A stretch of DNA of 64,000 nucleotides from an uncultured Lachnospiraceae bacterium. Lineage in GTDB: Bacteria > Bacillota > Clostridia > Lachnospirales > Lachnospiraceae. The stretch's first letter is position 1, and each line of letters starts with the position of its first letter. This document shows, one piece after another, positions 34,353 to 42,861 of this stretch. Where the stretch lies: positions 116,304-180,303 of the forward strand of contig CAJTYJ010000001.1 of assembly GCA_910583895.1 (NCBI GenBank). The letters run 5' to 3'. The position numbers were made by a program, and so were the translations under genes. The notes under the pieces are model-generated. The model was not told the origin of the DNA, made no database searches, and saw only the letters and a program-made list of their open reading frames with translations.

Positions 34353-34408
34353 ATTATACCATGAGATTCAATGGAATCAACCCCTTTCTTAAACTATATT
34401 TACAGTTT
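34353..34408 (-). promoter_or_regulatory. Promoter of the secreted protein with BlaI-type palindrome
   Basis: On the minus strand TTGATT (34375-34380), 16 bp, TATAAT (34353-34358). Just upstream at 34391-34408 lies AAACTATATTTACAGTTT, one base from the perfect-armed palindrome before the repressor gene at 36272. Confidence 0.7.
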
Positions 34409-34473
34409 TTAAATGTTGAAAGAAAGAGAATAGTGGATCTTTGGATTACTATTCTCTTGTTTCCTGGATTGGT

Positions 34474-35889
34474 TTAGTAAGAATAGAAAAACTCTATGGT
34501 AACAGTATCAGTTCCTTTATTTTTCACAAAAATTTTATACGTTCCGGCTACATCAATGTCAAAGATATGATTTCCTTTTGATGAAAAAGACATTGACCTT
34601 GTAGCTTGATCTCTGACTATACCGATTTCTACTGGTCCATTTCCGGATAAAATAGTTACAGAGAGATTTACAGATTCTCCTTTTGTCAGCTCCGCTTCCG
34701 AAAATATTGTTCTGGCTCCTGCGGGGATCTCTGTAGTAATAAATCCTCCGCTTCGCTCTTCTGGATTTTTGGGAAGAATAATGATCTCTTCATTCTCGTC
34801 CAGGGTTCCGTACTGTTCCAGGCTTGGGTCTCTGTATTGATCCTGGGACTCTTCCGTCTCTTCGATATGGATCAGCGTCTGATCGTAAACCTTACTGAGT
34901 CCTTTCACGGCGGCGTTTCCGGATGCAGTCACCGCCAGAGGACAGCCGAAAAGAAACAGGGCGGCCAATAAAAATGCCAGTGTCTTTGACTGCTCTTTCA
35001 TCATGTGATAGTTCTTCATAGATTCTACCCTCCATTTGATTGTTTTTTCTGTTTCATACAGACCAGAACACATCTTTAGATCCTGTGTTCCGGTCTTTTC
35101 AATTTCTTTTAAAAGTACCGAGTAGTATGCTTTTGCCGACCAGGCGGTCTGCTTTCCGCCGCATAGCTTCAGGTCACAGAGAACCTCGCTCCAGCAGTCG
35201 TATTTCCGGAACATTTCCTGTAGAAAAGGGCAGAACCAGTATACGATCGTGATGGCGGCACACAGGTTTTTAAAAAAGAGATCCTGGTGGGATACATGAG
35301 TCAGCTCGTGGCTCAGGATCAGTCCCAGAGTATCCGGATCATAATCCCGCCGGGGGATATAAATGCATGTTTGAAATAATCCGGCCACCATGGGGGAGGC
35401 GAGTCCCGGACATACAACGACGGGGATCTTTTTTCTGGGAACAAGCTTTGGCGGAACCACGGAATAGACGGCGTTCAGTTCCTCTTTTTCAAGCTTCTGG
35501 CCCAGGAATTTCAGAGTCTTGAGGTGATGCTTCTCCTTTGCATATTTTCGGACCGAACGCGCCATTCCCCACAGCCAGATCAAAATGGGTCCAAGGAAAA
35601 GCGCCGTCATCCGGTAGTTGTCAAGGGGCCATGGATAATCGTTGTAGCGGAATCCGGTATGAAAATCATAATTTTGGAATGCCACATAAGTCCAGCAAAA
35701 GGGGATCAGAAACATAAGGATCACGATTTTCAGAAGCCCATACAAAAGTGTGTAAGCTCCTTTGTTTTTCCAGCTTTTCTCAAACCGTTTCCACAGCTGA
35801 AAGACGATGCATCCCACCAATCCGTTCAGCAGGATATTGTAAAGTAAAATACCAAGATAAGAGATCACTCTGCTAAAAATCCAAATCAT
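34474..35889 (-). CDS. BlaR1-like M56 membrane metallopeptidase, sensor domain atypical
   Basis: 471 residues. Membrane helices at the N-terminus (about 5-30, 38-65, 95-120), then the zinc protease site LILSHELTHVSHQD (about 193), and a fourth helix (about 300-320, LAFLLAALFLFGCP). In BlaR1/MecR1 the C-terminal part is a penicillin-binding domain; here it is only about 150 residues with an acidic linker and a small beta-rich end (SVNLSVTILSGNGPVEIGIV, AGTYKIFVKNKG), with no SxxK transpeptidase motif. It should sense something other than beta-lactams. Its start overlaps the repressor gene by 17 nt. Confidence 0.85.
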   Translation of the reverse strand: MIWIFSRVISYLGILLYNILLNGLVGCIVFQLWKRFEKSWKNKGAYTLLYGLLKIVILMFLIPFCWTYVAFQNYDFHTGFRYNDYPWPLDNYRMTALFLGPILIWLWGMARSVRKYAKEKHHLKTLKFLGQKLEKEELNAVYSVVPPKLVPRKKIPVVVCPGLASPMVAGLFQTCIYIPRRDYDPDTLGLILSHELTHVSHQDLFFKNLCAAITIVYWFCPFLQEMFRKYDCWSEVLCDLKLCGGKQTAWSAKAYYSVLLKEIEKTGTQDLKMCSGLYETEKTIKWRVESMKNYHMMKEQSKTLAFLLAALFLFGCPLAVTASGNAAVKGLSKVYDQTLIHIEETEESQDQYRDPSLEQYGTLDENEEIIILPKNPEERSGGFITTEIPAGARTIFSEAELTKGESVNLSVTILSGNGPVEIGIVRDQATRSMSFSSKGNHIFDIDVAGTYKIFVKNKGTDTVTIEFFYSY

Positions 35890-36253
35890 CGATCATATCC
35901 TTTACAATTTTCGCAGACGCTTCTTCCAGTCCCTGCTCTCCGAAAAACGCGGACAAGGTCTGCCCCATCGGTTCTTTTCCCCAGAAGTCGAACAGCTCTT
36001 TTACCTGTTTCTTCTGGTACTCTGACTCTTTGATCAGAATCTGATATTCATGGGTTCTGCCTATACCGGCCTGCTTGGAGGAGAGGAACTTTTTCTTCAC
36101 CAGTTTTGCCAGAAAGGTCGAGACCGTCTGAGGCTTCCAGTCCTTTAAAAAGCGCCGGTTCGTATAGGCTGTGATCTCAGGAAGCGTCTTTCCGTCGCCC
36201 ATCTCCCAGATACTTTTCATGACAAGCAGTTCTGATTTTGTCAAGTCCGTCAT
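35873..36253 (-). CDS. BlaI/MecI-family transcriptional repressor
   Basis: 126 residues. Winged helix with TKSELLVMKSIWEMGDGKTLPEI and the family stretch WKPQTVSTFLAKLVKKKFLS, then a dimerisation tail. BlaI proteins are removed from their operator by cleavage after BlaR1 signalling. The operator over its own promoter and the similar palindrome before the secreted gene suggest a three-gene regulon. Confidence 0.92.
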   Translation of the reverse strand: MTDLTKSELLVMKSIWEMGDGKTLPEITAYTNRRFLKDWKPQTVSTFLAKLVKKKFLSSKQAGIGRTHEYQILIKESEYQKKQVKELFDFWGKEPMGQTLSAFFGEQGLEEASAKIVKDMIDDLDF

Positions 36254-36271
36254 TGCTTTGTTCTCCTTGAT

Positions 36272-36320
36272 AAACTATATTTATAGTTTAAATAATAAAG
36301 GAGGAATGCATGTTTGTCAA
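36272..36320 (-). promoter_or_regulatory. Promoter and operator of the repressor gene
   Basis: On the minus strand TTGACA (36315-36320), 17 bp, TATTAT (36292-36297). Immediately downstream is the palindrome AAACTATATTTATAGTTT (36272-36289), eight-base perfect arms, covering the start site. Confidence 0.88.
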
Positions 36321-36354
36321 GTTTTTCCACTTTTTGTTTACAGAATATTCACAG

Positions 36355-36483
36355 TTTATTCCCGCGGGCAACGAGCCAAGTGGCTGCTTGCAGACATTTG
36401 GCGACTGCCGCGAGGGTCAAATACCCCGCTGCGCTGCAGCGCTGCAAGTTTGATACCCCGTTGCTTGCAGCGGGGTCTTTGAT
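36355..36483 (-). repeat. Dispersed 129-nt intergenic repeat, copy R4
   Basis: Reverse orientation, full length. The left arm on the minus strand is ATCAAAGACCCCGCTGC, partner GCAGCGGGGTATTTGAC; the right half is nearly identical to R1 and R2 and ends CGCGGGAATAAA. It lies between the repressor promoter and the CAP-protein promoter. Confidence 0.9.
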
Positions 36484-36536
36484 TGATTCATGCGTTTGTC
36501 GTGAACGGTGCGGCTGCCGTCCGGCGAATAAAACAC

Positions 36537-36565
36537 TTGTAATATTTCCCACAAATCGGTATGAT
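36537..36565 (+). promoter_or_regulatory. Candidate promoter of the CAP-domain gene
   Basis: TTGTAA (36537-36542), 17 bp, TATGAT (36560-36565), about 250 nt before the gene. Confidence 0.6.
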
Positions 36566-36818
36566 AGAAATACATCATAAACGGCAGTATCAAACAATCT
36601 GTGAAAAACAGCAATGGACCAGGAAAGGGAATTGCCAAACTTAGGTAGTGCCAAGCAGTTTATGAAAAACAGCATCTGTCCGAAAGCAGCCCCGGAAGGA
36701 TTTTGCAAAACGAAGGAAAGGAAACATCTTTCAGGCGCTGGAACAAAGCAAAGGAAACATCATCCAGACGCCAGGATAAACTAAGGGCGGATGCTAAATT
36801 TCACTGGAGGGAGAGTAC
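36566..36818 (+). other. Long leader with short direct repeats
   Basis: No gene is seen. TGAAAAACAGCA occurs at 36602-36613 and 36663-36674, and AAAGGAAACATC at 36717-36728 and 36750-36761. These may be an unstable leader or binding sites; nothing recognisable. Confidence 0.5.
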
Positions 36819-38456
36819 ATGAGAACAAAATGGAAGAGAGCAATGGCGTTTTTGCTGTCTTTTCTGCTCCTTGTGGGGACCGGAAGCATGGAGGCTTTCG
36901 CCTACGGAAGCACGTCGAAGATACGTATTCACGTGCGGTATGAGCAGTCGGACGCGAGGCGGATGCTTTCGCGGGTCAACCAGCTTCGGACCGGAGGGAG
37001 CTGGTACTATGATGAGAACAACACGAAGATTCTCATAGGGGAAGGAGAACGAAGTCCTCTGACCTGGGATTACATGCTGGAGAAGATCGCCATGCTGCGG
37101 GCGGCGGAAGCGGCGGTGAATTACACCAGCGGACGAAACGGTCACACAAGACTCAACGGAAAAAGCTGGTCCACGGCGTACAAAGACTGCGTGGATGAAG
37201 AGGCGATGGCAAACGGGATGTCTTTGCGCTGGTATGGTTCTTATGGGGAAAATCTGGCTTTCGGACATTCGGTGGAATCATCCGTGTTCGAGGCCTGGCT
37301 GGAAGAGGATAAGATGTATGATGGACAGAGCCACAGAAGGAATATGCTGGCTTCCGGCATCCAGAGCATCGGCATTGCACATATCATCTACAACGGACGG
37401 GATTTCTGGGCCATGGAAGTGGGCGGAGAGAATTCTGGATACCGGGATCCGGGTGTGGTGGACGGCCAGCGGCAGGTAACGCTGGAAGCAGAAGAGGAGT
37501 TTTTAAAATACGACGGGACCGGGAATCCGTCGGAACCCTCGAAAAAGCCTTCCTCGGATCAAACCAGCCGTCCGTCGGGCAGCACAAAGCCGGCAAAACC
37601 GTCGGTATCCTTAAGCCAGGTGAAAGATCTGACCGTCCGGGCTGCCAGATACAACACCCTGGAGCTTTCCTGGAGTCCTGTATCCGGCGCAAGATCATAT
37701 GAGATCTATTATTCTGCCTCAGATCAGGTGAGTACTGCCAGACGTCTGGCAAATGCCAAAAAGACATCATATAAGTTTACCAAGGCAAAATGCGGACAGC
37801 ATTATTACTTCTGGGTGATTCCGGTCGCCGGCAAGACAGAAAAAGGGAGCTTGAGCGCCGCGCCGATGTGCTCCGGCCGGACAGAGCTTTCGGGGAACCC
37901 TGCATTTACCATGGCAAAGACCAGTTATAACAGCGTGAAACTGAAGTGGAACAAGGTGCCGGGGGCCAAGCGGTATATCGTGGAGTGCAGCATGGATCAG
38001 GTAAACTGGACAAAAGTTTTTGAGAAGGGGGGCACCAGCTTTACGCACAAGGGACGGGAAACCGGCGAGACCTATTATTACCGGGTGCGGGCTGTGAGAG
38101 ACCAGTACATAACCTCTCTGGAGGGAGCTGGTCTGATCAACGGGACAACGGTCCTCGGCCATGTGACGAATTTGAAGGTGAAGCCTTCCGGTACCAACGG
38201 ACTGAAACTTACCTGGCGGAAAGTGCCGGGTGTTGCATATTATGAAGTGTACCGGCTGAACAGGGAGACCGGAAGCTATGAACTTCTGACGCCGGGCCGG
38301 AACCTGGGAAAGACAAACTATGTAGATACTGGACTTGCTCCGGCTGTCTCCTATACGTATAAGGTAATCGGCTTTACAGCAGGAGGCAGAAAGCAGACGG
38401 ATGTGCTGGAGCATGCAGGATCCGCTGCCCAGACAACCAAAGCGCCAATACGGTAA
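36819..38456 (+). CDS. Secreted CAP-domain protein with fibronectin III-like repeats
   Basis: 545 residues. Signal peptide about 1-28 (cut after AFA). CAP/SCP domain about 40-215 (LSRVNQLRTGG, NGMSLRWYGSYGENLAFG, SHRRNMLASGIQSIGIAHI). A Pro/Ser/Lys linker (about 230-255) leads to three FN3-like units (about 258-350, 350-440, 445-540), each with a repeated pattern such as LKWNKVPGAKRYIVE and LTWRKVPGVAYYEVYR. No membrane anchor or sortase motif, so released or wall-bound through its repeats. GGAGGGAGAGTAC precedes the ATG. Biochemical role unknown. Confidence 0.9.
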   Translation: MRTKWKRAMAFLLSFLLLVGTGSMEAFAYGSTSKIRIHVRYEQSDARRMLSRVNQLRTGGSWYYDENNTKILIGEGERSPLTWDYMLEKIAMLRAAEAAVNYTSGRNGHTRLNGKSWSTAYKDCVDEEAMANGMSLRWYGSYGENLAFGHSVESSVFEAWLEEDKMYDGQSHRRNMLASGIQSIGIAHIIYNGRDFWAMEVGGENSGYRDPGVVDGQRQVTLEAEEEFLKYDGTGNPSEPSKKPSSDQTSRPSGSTKPAKPSVSLSQVKDLTVRAARYNTLELSWSPVSGARSYEIYYSASDQVSTARRLANAKKTSYKFTKAKCGQHYYFWVIPVAGKTEKGSLSAAPMCSGRTELSGNPAFTMAKTSYNSVKLKWNKVPGAKRYIVECSMDQVNWTKVFEKGGTSFTHKGRETGETYYYRVRAVRDQYITSLEGAGLINGTTVLGHVTNLKVKPSGTNGLKLTWRKVPGVAYYEVYRLNRETGSYELLTPGRNLGKTNYVDTGLAPAVSYTYKVIGFTAGGRKQTDVLEHAGSAAQTTKAPIR

Positions 38457-38481
38457 AGAAAGACCGCCATATTTTTTTAGA

Positions 38482-38531
38482 AAAACTGTTGCAGGGTCAT
38501 GAGTACCAGCTGACTTTGCAGCAGTTTTTTT
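38482..38531 (+). terminator. Rho-independent terminator after the CAP gene
   Basis: The 5' arm from 38482 (AAAACTGTTGCAGGGTCA) pairs over 18 positions with the 3' arm ending in CAGTTTT, counting G-U pairs. Seven T bases run from 38525. Confidence 0.85.
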
Positions 38532-38553
38532 CTGCAGTTTCTGCTGCCGCAAG

Positions 38554-38582
38554 TTGTAAAAACGGGGTGGATATGTTACACT
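38554..38582 (+). promoter_or_regulatory. Promoter of the CO dehydrogenase operon
   Basis: TTGTAA (38554-38559), 17 bp, TACACT (38577-38582) with an extended TG one base upstream. Confidence 0.7.
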
Positions 38583-38632
38583 TATTGCAACCAGTGATTC
38601 TAATAAATACATATATCATCAGGAGGTAAACA

Positions 38633-40519
38633 ATGAATCAATGCTATAGCTGTGAAACCTGTAAAAGTGCGGACAAGCCGCTGGAAAGTTTTATCGCGGG
38701 TCTTCCCATGGAGACTTCTCACCACCGGGTGAAAGGACAAAGCGTAAAATGCGGTTTTGGACAAAAAGGTGTCTGCTGCCGCCTGTGTTCCAACGGACCC
38801 TGCCGGATCACACCCTCTGCGCCAAGAGGCATCTGCGGTGCCACAGCGGATGTAATTGTGACCCGGAATTTCCTTCGGGCAGTGGCCTGCGGAAGCGGCT
38901 GCTATATCCATATTGTGGAGAAGACAGCCTGGAATCTGAAGAATACAGCTTTAAACCATGGCGAGATCAAAGGCCATGAGGCTCTGAAAACGCTTTCCGA
39001 AGAGTTTGGAGTCGACACATCTCTAGATGAGCATGCACAGGCGCTTGCCATCGCGGACAAGGTGCTGGCAGATCTTTACAAGCCAGTGTGGGAAGAGATG
39101 GAACTGGTGGAGAAGATGGCATACGAGCCCCGCTATAAGAAATGGAAAGAGCTTGGCATCCTGCCGGGCGGCTCCAAGTCCGAGGTGTTTGACGGCGTGG
39201 TAAAATGTTCCACCAATTTAAGCTCGGATCCGGTGGATATGTTGATGACCTGTCTGCGCCTTGGCATCTCCACAGGACTTTACGGACTGACCCTTACGAA
39301 CCTTCTGAATGATGTTATGCTGGGAGAGCCTAAGATCCGTCTGGCGCCGGTGGGACTGAACGTGATCGATCCGGATTATATCAATATCATGATCACCGGG
39401 CATCAGCATTCTCTCTTCACCCATATCCAGAACCGTCTGACCGACGAGGATGTGGTGGCAAAGGCAAAAGCGGCAGGAGCCAAAGGCTTTAAGCTGGTAG
39501 GCTGTACCTGCGTAGGGCAGGATCTGCAGCTTCGCGGCGCACACTACACAGATATCTTTGACGGACATGCAGGCAACAATTACACCAGCGAGGCGGTGCT
39601 GGCGACCGGAGCCATCGACGCGGTGTTATCTGAGTTCAACTGTACCCTTCCCGGCATCGAGCCTATCTGCGATGAGCTGAAGATCAAGCAGATCTGTCTG
39701 GATCTGGTGGCGAAGAAGGCAAACGCAGAATCTGTGGAGTATGCTTACGAGAAGAGAGAGGCGCAGACCGAGGTTATCATTGACAAGATCATCGATGCCT
39801 ACAAAGAGCGCCGGGGCACTGTTCCCATGAATCTGCAGCCGGAGCACGGCAACAAGAACACCCTGACGGGTATCTCCGAAGGTTCTTTGAAAGAATTTTT
39901 GGGCGGACAGTGGAAGCCGCTGATCGACCTTCTGGTGTCCGGCAAGATCAAAGGTGTGGCAGGCGTGGTGGGCTGCTCCAACCTGACAGCCGGCGGACAC
40001 GACGTGCTGACCGTGGAACTGACCAAAGAGCTGATCAAGCGCGATATCATCGTACTTTCTGCTGGATGTTCCTCAGGGGGACTGGAAAACTGCGGTCTGA
40101 TGACGCCGGAGGCGGCAGAGCTGGCGGGAGACAGCTTAAAAGAGGTATGCAAAAGCCTTGGCATCGCACCGGTTCTGAACTTTGGGCCCTGTCTGGCAAT
40201 CGGACGTCTGGAAATGGTGGCGACGGCTCTGGCAAAAGAGATTGGCATCGACATCCCGCAGCTTCCGCTGGTGCTCTCTGCGCCGCAGTGGCTGGAGGAG
40301 CAGGCGCTGGCAGACGGATGCTTTGGACTGGCGCTGGGACTGCCCCTTCATCTTGGTCAGCAGCCTTTTATCGCAGGCAGTGAGCTGGTGGTCAATGTAT
40401 TGACCGAGGGCTTAAAAGAGATCACCGGAGGCCAGGTGCTGGTGGAGATCGATCCGGTGAAGGCGGCGGATCAGATGGAAGCCATCATTCTTGAGAGACG
40501 CAAGGGCTTGAATATTTAA
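38633..40519 (+). CDS. cooS: Anaerobic carbon monoxide dehydrogenase catalytic subunit
   Basis: 628 residues. Cluster ligands are clear: Cys40 and Cys48 (D cluster), Cys49, Cys52, Cys57 and Cys68 (B cluster); the C-cluster region includes GHQHSLFTHI, GCTCVGQDLQLRG, SAGCSSGGLENCG and FGPCLAIGR. An extra CxxCxxC (Cys4, 7, 10) sits at the N-terminus. The enzyme interconverts CO and CO2 in the cytoplasm on a Ni-Fe-S centre. No acetyl-CoA synthase genes lie nearby, so this is a monofunctional type, coupled to CooF and a flavin oxidoreductase. AGGAGGTAAACA precedes the ATG. Confidence 0.96.
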   Translation: MNQCYSCETCKSADKPLESFIAGLPMETSHHRVKGQSVKCGFGQKGVCCRLCSNGPCRITPSAPRGICGATADVIVTRNFLRAVACGSGCYIHIVEKTAWNLKNTALNHGEIKGHEALKTLSEEFGVDTSLDEHAQALAIADKVLADLYKPVWEEMELVEKMAYEPRYKKWKELGILPGGSKSEVFDGVVKCSTNLSSDPVDMLMTCLRLGISTGLYGLTLTNLLNDVMLGEPKIRLAPVGLNVIDPDYINIMITGHQHSLFTHIQNRLTDEDVVAKAKAAGAKGFKLVGCTCVGQDLQLRGAHYTDIFDGHAGNNYTSEAVLATGAIDAVLSEFNCTLPGIEPICDELKIKQICLDLVAKKANAESVEYAYEKREAQTEVIIDKIIDAYKERRGTVPMNLQPEHGNKNTLTGISEGSLKEFLGGQWKPLIDLLVSGKIKGVAGVVGCSNLTAGGHDVLTVELTKELIKRDIIVLSAGCSSGGLENCGLMTPEAAELAGDSLKEVCKSLGIAPVLNFGPCLAIGRLEMVATALAKEIGIDIPQLPLVLSAPQWLEEQALADGCFGLALGLPLHLGQQPFIAGSELVVNVLTEGLKEITGGQVLVEIDPVKAADQMEAIILERRKGLNI

Positions 40520-40540
40520 TACGGCAGGAGGAAGCAGCCA

Positions 40541-40990
40541 ATGAAACGAATCGCGATTGATCCCTCCAAATGTGACGGATGCAAAAACTGTGCGCTGGCC
40601 TGCATGGACAGTCACCGCACAGACGGCAAAGAAGGGGTGATCACCCTGAATTTTCAGCTTCCGGAGACGGAAGCCCGCAACGAGATCGAGAATGACGGTA
40701 AAGGCGGATATCTGCCCATGTTCTGCCGCCACTGCAGCGTACCGGGCTGTGCCAACAGCTGCATGAGCGGTGCTTTGAAAAAGGATATGGAGACTGGACA
40801 TGTGGTGTACGACGAGAAGCGCTGCGGTGCATGTTTTATGTGCGTCATGAACTGTCCATACGGCATTCCCAAGCCGGACCAAAGTGGGACGAAAATCTTA
40901 AAATGTGATTTCTGCAAGGAACGTTTGGAAGGTCCGGCGTGTGTGGCAGCCTGTCCCAAACAGGCGATCTGGGTAGAGGAGGTGGAGTAG
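40541..40990 (+). CDS. cooF: CooF-like 4Fe-4S electron transfer protein
   Basis: 149 residues. Four ferredoxin-type cysteine groups: CDGCKNCALAC near the N-terminus, CRHCSVPGCANSC, CGACFMCVMNCPYGIP and CDFCKERLEGPACVAACP. It carries electrons from CooS to the neighbouring oxidoreductase. AGGAGGAAGCAGCC precedes the ATG and the stop is directly followed by the next start. Confidence 0.93.
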   Translation: MKRIAIDPSKCDGCKNCALACMDSHRTDGKEGVITLNFQLPETEARNEIENDGKGGYLPMFCRHCSVPGCANSCMSGALKKDMETGHVVYDEKRCGACFMCVMNCPYGIPKPDQSGTKILKCDFCKERLEGPACVAACPKQAIWVEEVE

Positions 40991-42229
40991 ATGGCAGAGA
41001 TTTATGTAATCGTGGGCACCGGAGCAGCCGGCATGGCGGCCGCGGAGCGCATTCGTCTCTACAAAAAAGATGTGACCATCATCATGATGTCCATCGATGA
41101 GCATTCTCATTCCAGGTGTATGCTGCACAAGTTTTTGGGCGGCGAACGCACGGAGGAGGAGCTGTCCTTTGTGGAACCGGATTTCTTTCAGAAGCATGAG
41201 ATCTACTGGGGCAAGGGACAAAAAGCCCTTGGACTGGATACAAAGAACAGGCAGATCCGGATGGAGAACGGGTATCAGCCCTACGACAAGCTTTTGATTG
41301 CCACCGGTTCTGTCTTCGGGATCCCGCCCATCAACCATTTCAGGACAGCGTCCAACGTGTACGGCTTCCGGGATTTGATCGATGCTCAGAAAATTGATGC
41401 CGCTGTAAAGGCAAAAAATGCGAAGCATGTATTTATCGTCGGTTCCGGGCTGGTGGGTCTGGATGTGGCTACGGGCCTGATGGAACGGGGCGTCAAGGTG
41501 ACCATCGCGGAGATGGCGCCCAGGGTAATGCCCCTGCAGACCGACGACACGGCGGCGAAGGCTTACCAGGAGCGCTTTGAAGCCCATGGGGCGAGATTCC
41601 TTTTGGGCATCGGAGCCAGTGACAGCATTGTCAATGACCAGAATGAGATCACCGGGGTGGTGCTTTCGACCGGTGAGACCGTAGCGTGCGATTTTGTCAT
41701 CTGCGCCGCGGGCGTGCGTCCCAATATCATGTGGCTGGAAGACAGCGGACTTGCCATGGAGCGGGGAATCACAGTGGATGAGTATATGCAGACCTCCGCA
41801 CCGGATGTCTATGCGGCGGGGGATGTGACCGGATTGTCCGGCGTGTGGCCCAATGCCATGGATATGGGCCGGATTGCCGCTTCCAACATGTGCGGCGTCC
41901 CCACTAAATATACGGACCGCTACTGCATGAAGAATACATCGAATTTCTTCGGTCTGCAGATGCTGACCATCGGCGATATCAATCGTCAGGTGGAAGGCGC
42001 AGACATCTATGTAAAGGAGAGCAAAAACTGTTACAAAAAAGCAGTGGTGAAGGACGGTTTCCTGCAGGCAATCCTGATCCAGGGCGATATTTCACACACA
42101 GGTCACTGGCAATATCTGATCAAAAATGGTATAAATATAAGTGAACTTTTAAAGACGAAGGACGTATTTGATATCACCTATGGTGATTTTTACGGACTGG
42201 ATGATATGAGTGAGTATCAGTACGCTTAA
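40991..42229 (+). CDS. CODH-associated FAD/NAD(P)-dependent oxidoreductase
   Basis: 412 residues. N-terminal FAD-binding GTGAAGMAA, middle NAD(P)-binding IVGSGLVGLDVATGL and the later YAAGDVTGL, the pattern of pyridine nucleotide-disulphide oxidoreductases without redox cysteines. In several anaerobes a CooS-CooF-FNOR gene set passes CO-derived electrons to NAD(P) or oxygen species. It begins on the base after the cooF stop. Confidence 0.9.
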   Translation: MAEIYVIVGTGAAGMAAAERIRLYKKDVTIIMMSIDEHSHSRCMLHKFLGGERTEEELSFVEPDFFQKHEIYWGKGQKALGLDTKNRQIRMENGYQPYDKLLIATGSVFGIPPINHFRTASNVYGFRDLIDAQKIDAAVKAKNAKHVFIVGSGLVGLDVATGLMERGVKVTIAEMAPRVMPLQTDDTAAKAYQERFEAHGARFLLGIGASDSIVNDQNEITGVVLSTGETVACDFVICAAGVRPNIMWLEDSGLAMERGITVDEYMQTSAPDVYAAGDVTGLSGVWPNAMDMGRIAASNMCGVPTKYTDRYCMKNTSNFFGLQMLTIGDINRQVEGADIYVKESKNCYKKAVVKDGFLQAILIQGDISHTGHWQYLIKNGINISELLKTKDVFDITYGDFYGLDDMSEYQYA

Positions 42230-42333
42230 GGGGATTTAAAAGCAGCAAAAACACAGGCAGAGCCCGGGTACCAATCGTGAGCGATGGGACTGGGAGGGCT
42301 TGAACAAAACTGAAATCAGGAGGGGAATATATT

Positions 42334-42756
42334 ATGTATGCAGAATTTGATGAGAGCCTGGTAACCGGCAATGAGATGATCGATGGACAGCACAAGGAGC
42401 TGATCGAAAAGATTAACAAACTGATGGACTGCTGTGAGCAGGGAGGCGGCAAGCTGGAAGCCATCAAGATGCTGGATTACCTGTCGGACTACACGGAGTT
42501 TCATTTTGGAGCGGAGGAGAAGCTTCAGGAGGAGGTCTCCTATCCGGAGCTGGAAGCACACAAAAAGCAGCATGCAGCTTTTGTAAAGGCCGTATCCGAG
42601 CTTCATGAGATGCTGGAAGAGGAAGAAGGTCCTACAGATGCTTTCGTACAGGCGGTGAATAAGAATGTGATTGACTGGCTGTATAAGCACATCAAAGGCT
42701 TTGACTGCTCTGTGGCTTCTTATGTGAATATGAACGGACATGCAGAGATGCTGTAG
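42334..42756 (+). CDS. Bacteriohemerythrin
   Basis: 140 residues. All seven di-iron ligands are present: His20, His57, Glu61, His76, His80, His119 and Asp124. Bacteriohemerythrins bind oxygen reversibly. Its place 104 nt behind the CODH genes, before the shared terminator, suggests oxygen scavenging to protect the CO dehydrogenase (inference). The gap has a weak AGCCC/GGGCT stem without a T-tract. AGGAGGGG precedes the ATG. Confidence 0.95.
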   Translation: MYAEFDESLVTGNEMIDGQHKELIEKINKLMDCCEQGGGKLEAIKMLDYLSDYTEFHFGAEEKLQEEVSYPELEAHKKQHAAFVKAVSELHEMLEEEEGPTDAFVQAVNKNVIDWLYKHIKGFDCSVASYVNMNGHAEML

Positions 42757-42777
42757 AAAACATTGACTTTATCGTTG

Positions 42778-42825
42778 CCCCGCCCGGCAGAAGTTTTGGA
42801 AAAGATTTCTGCCGGGCGGGGTTTA
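42778..42825 (+). terminator. Strong terminator after the CODH operon
   Basis: The 5' arm CCCCGCCCGGCAGAA (from 42778) pairs with TTCTGCCGGGCGGGG (42807-42821), then TTTAC. It lies between convergent operons and may stop both. Confidence 0.85.
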
Positions 42826-42861
42826 CAATTCTTTGTATGGTCCGGTGTGGGGAAGGCTGTC

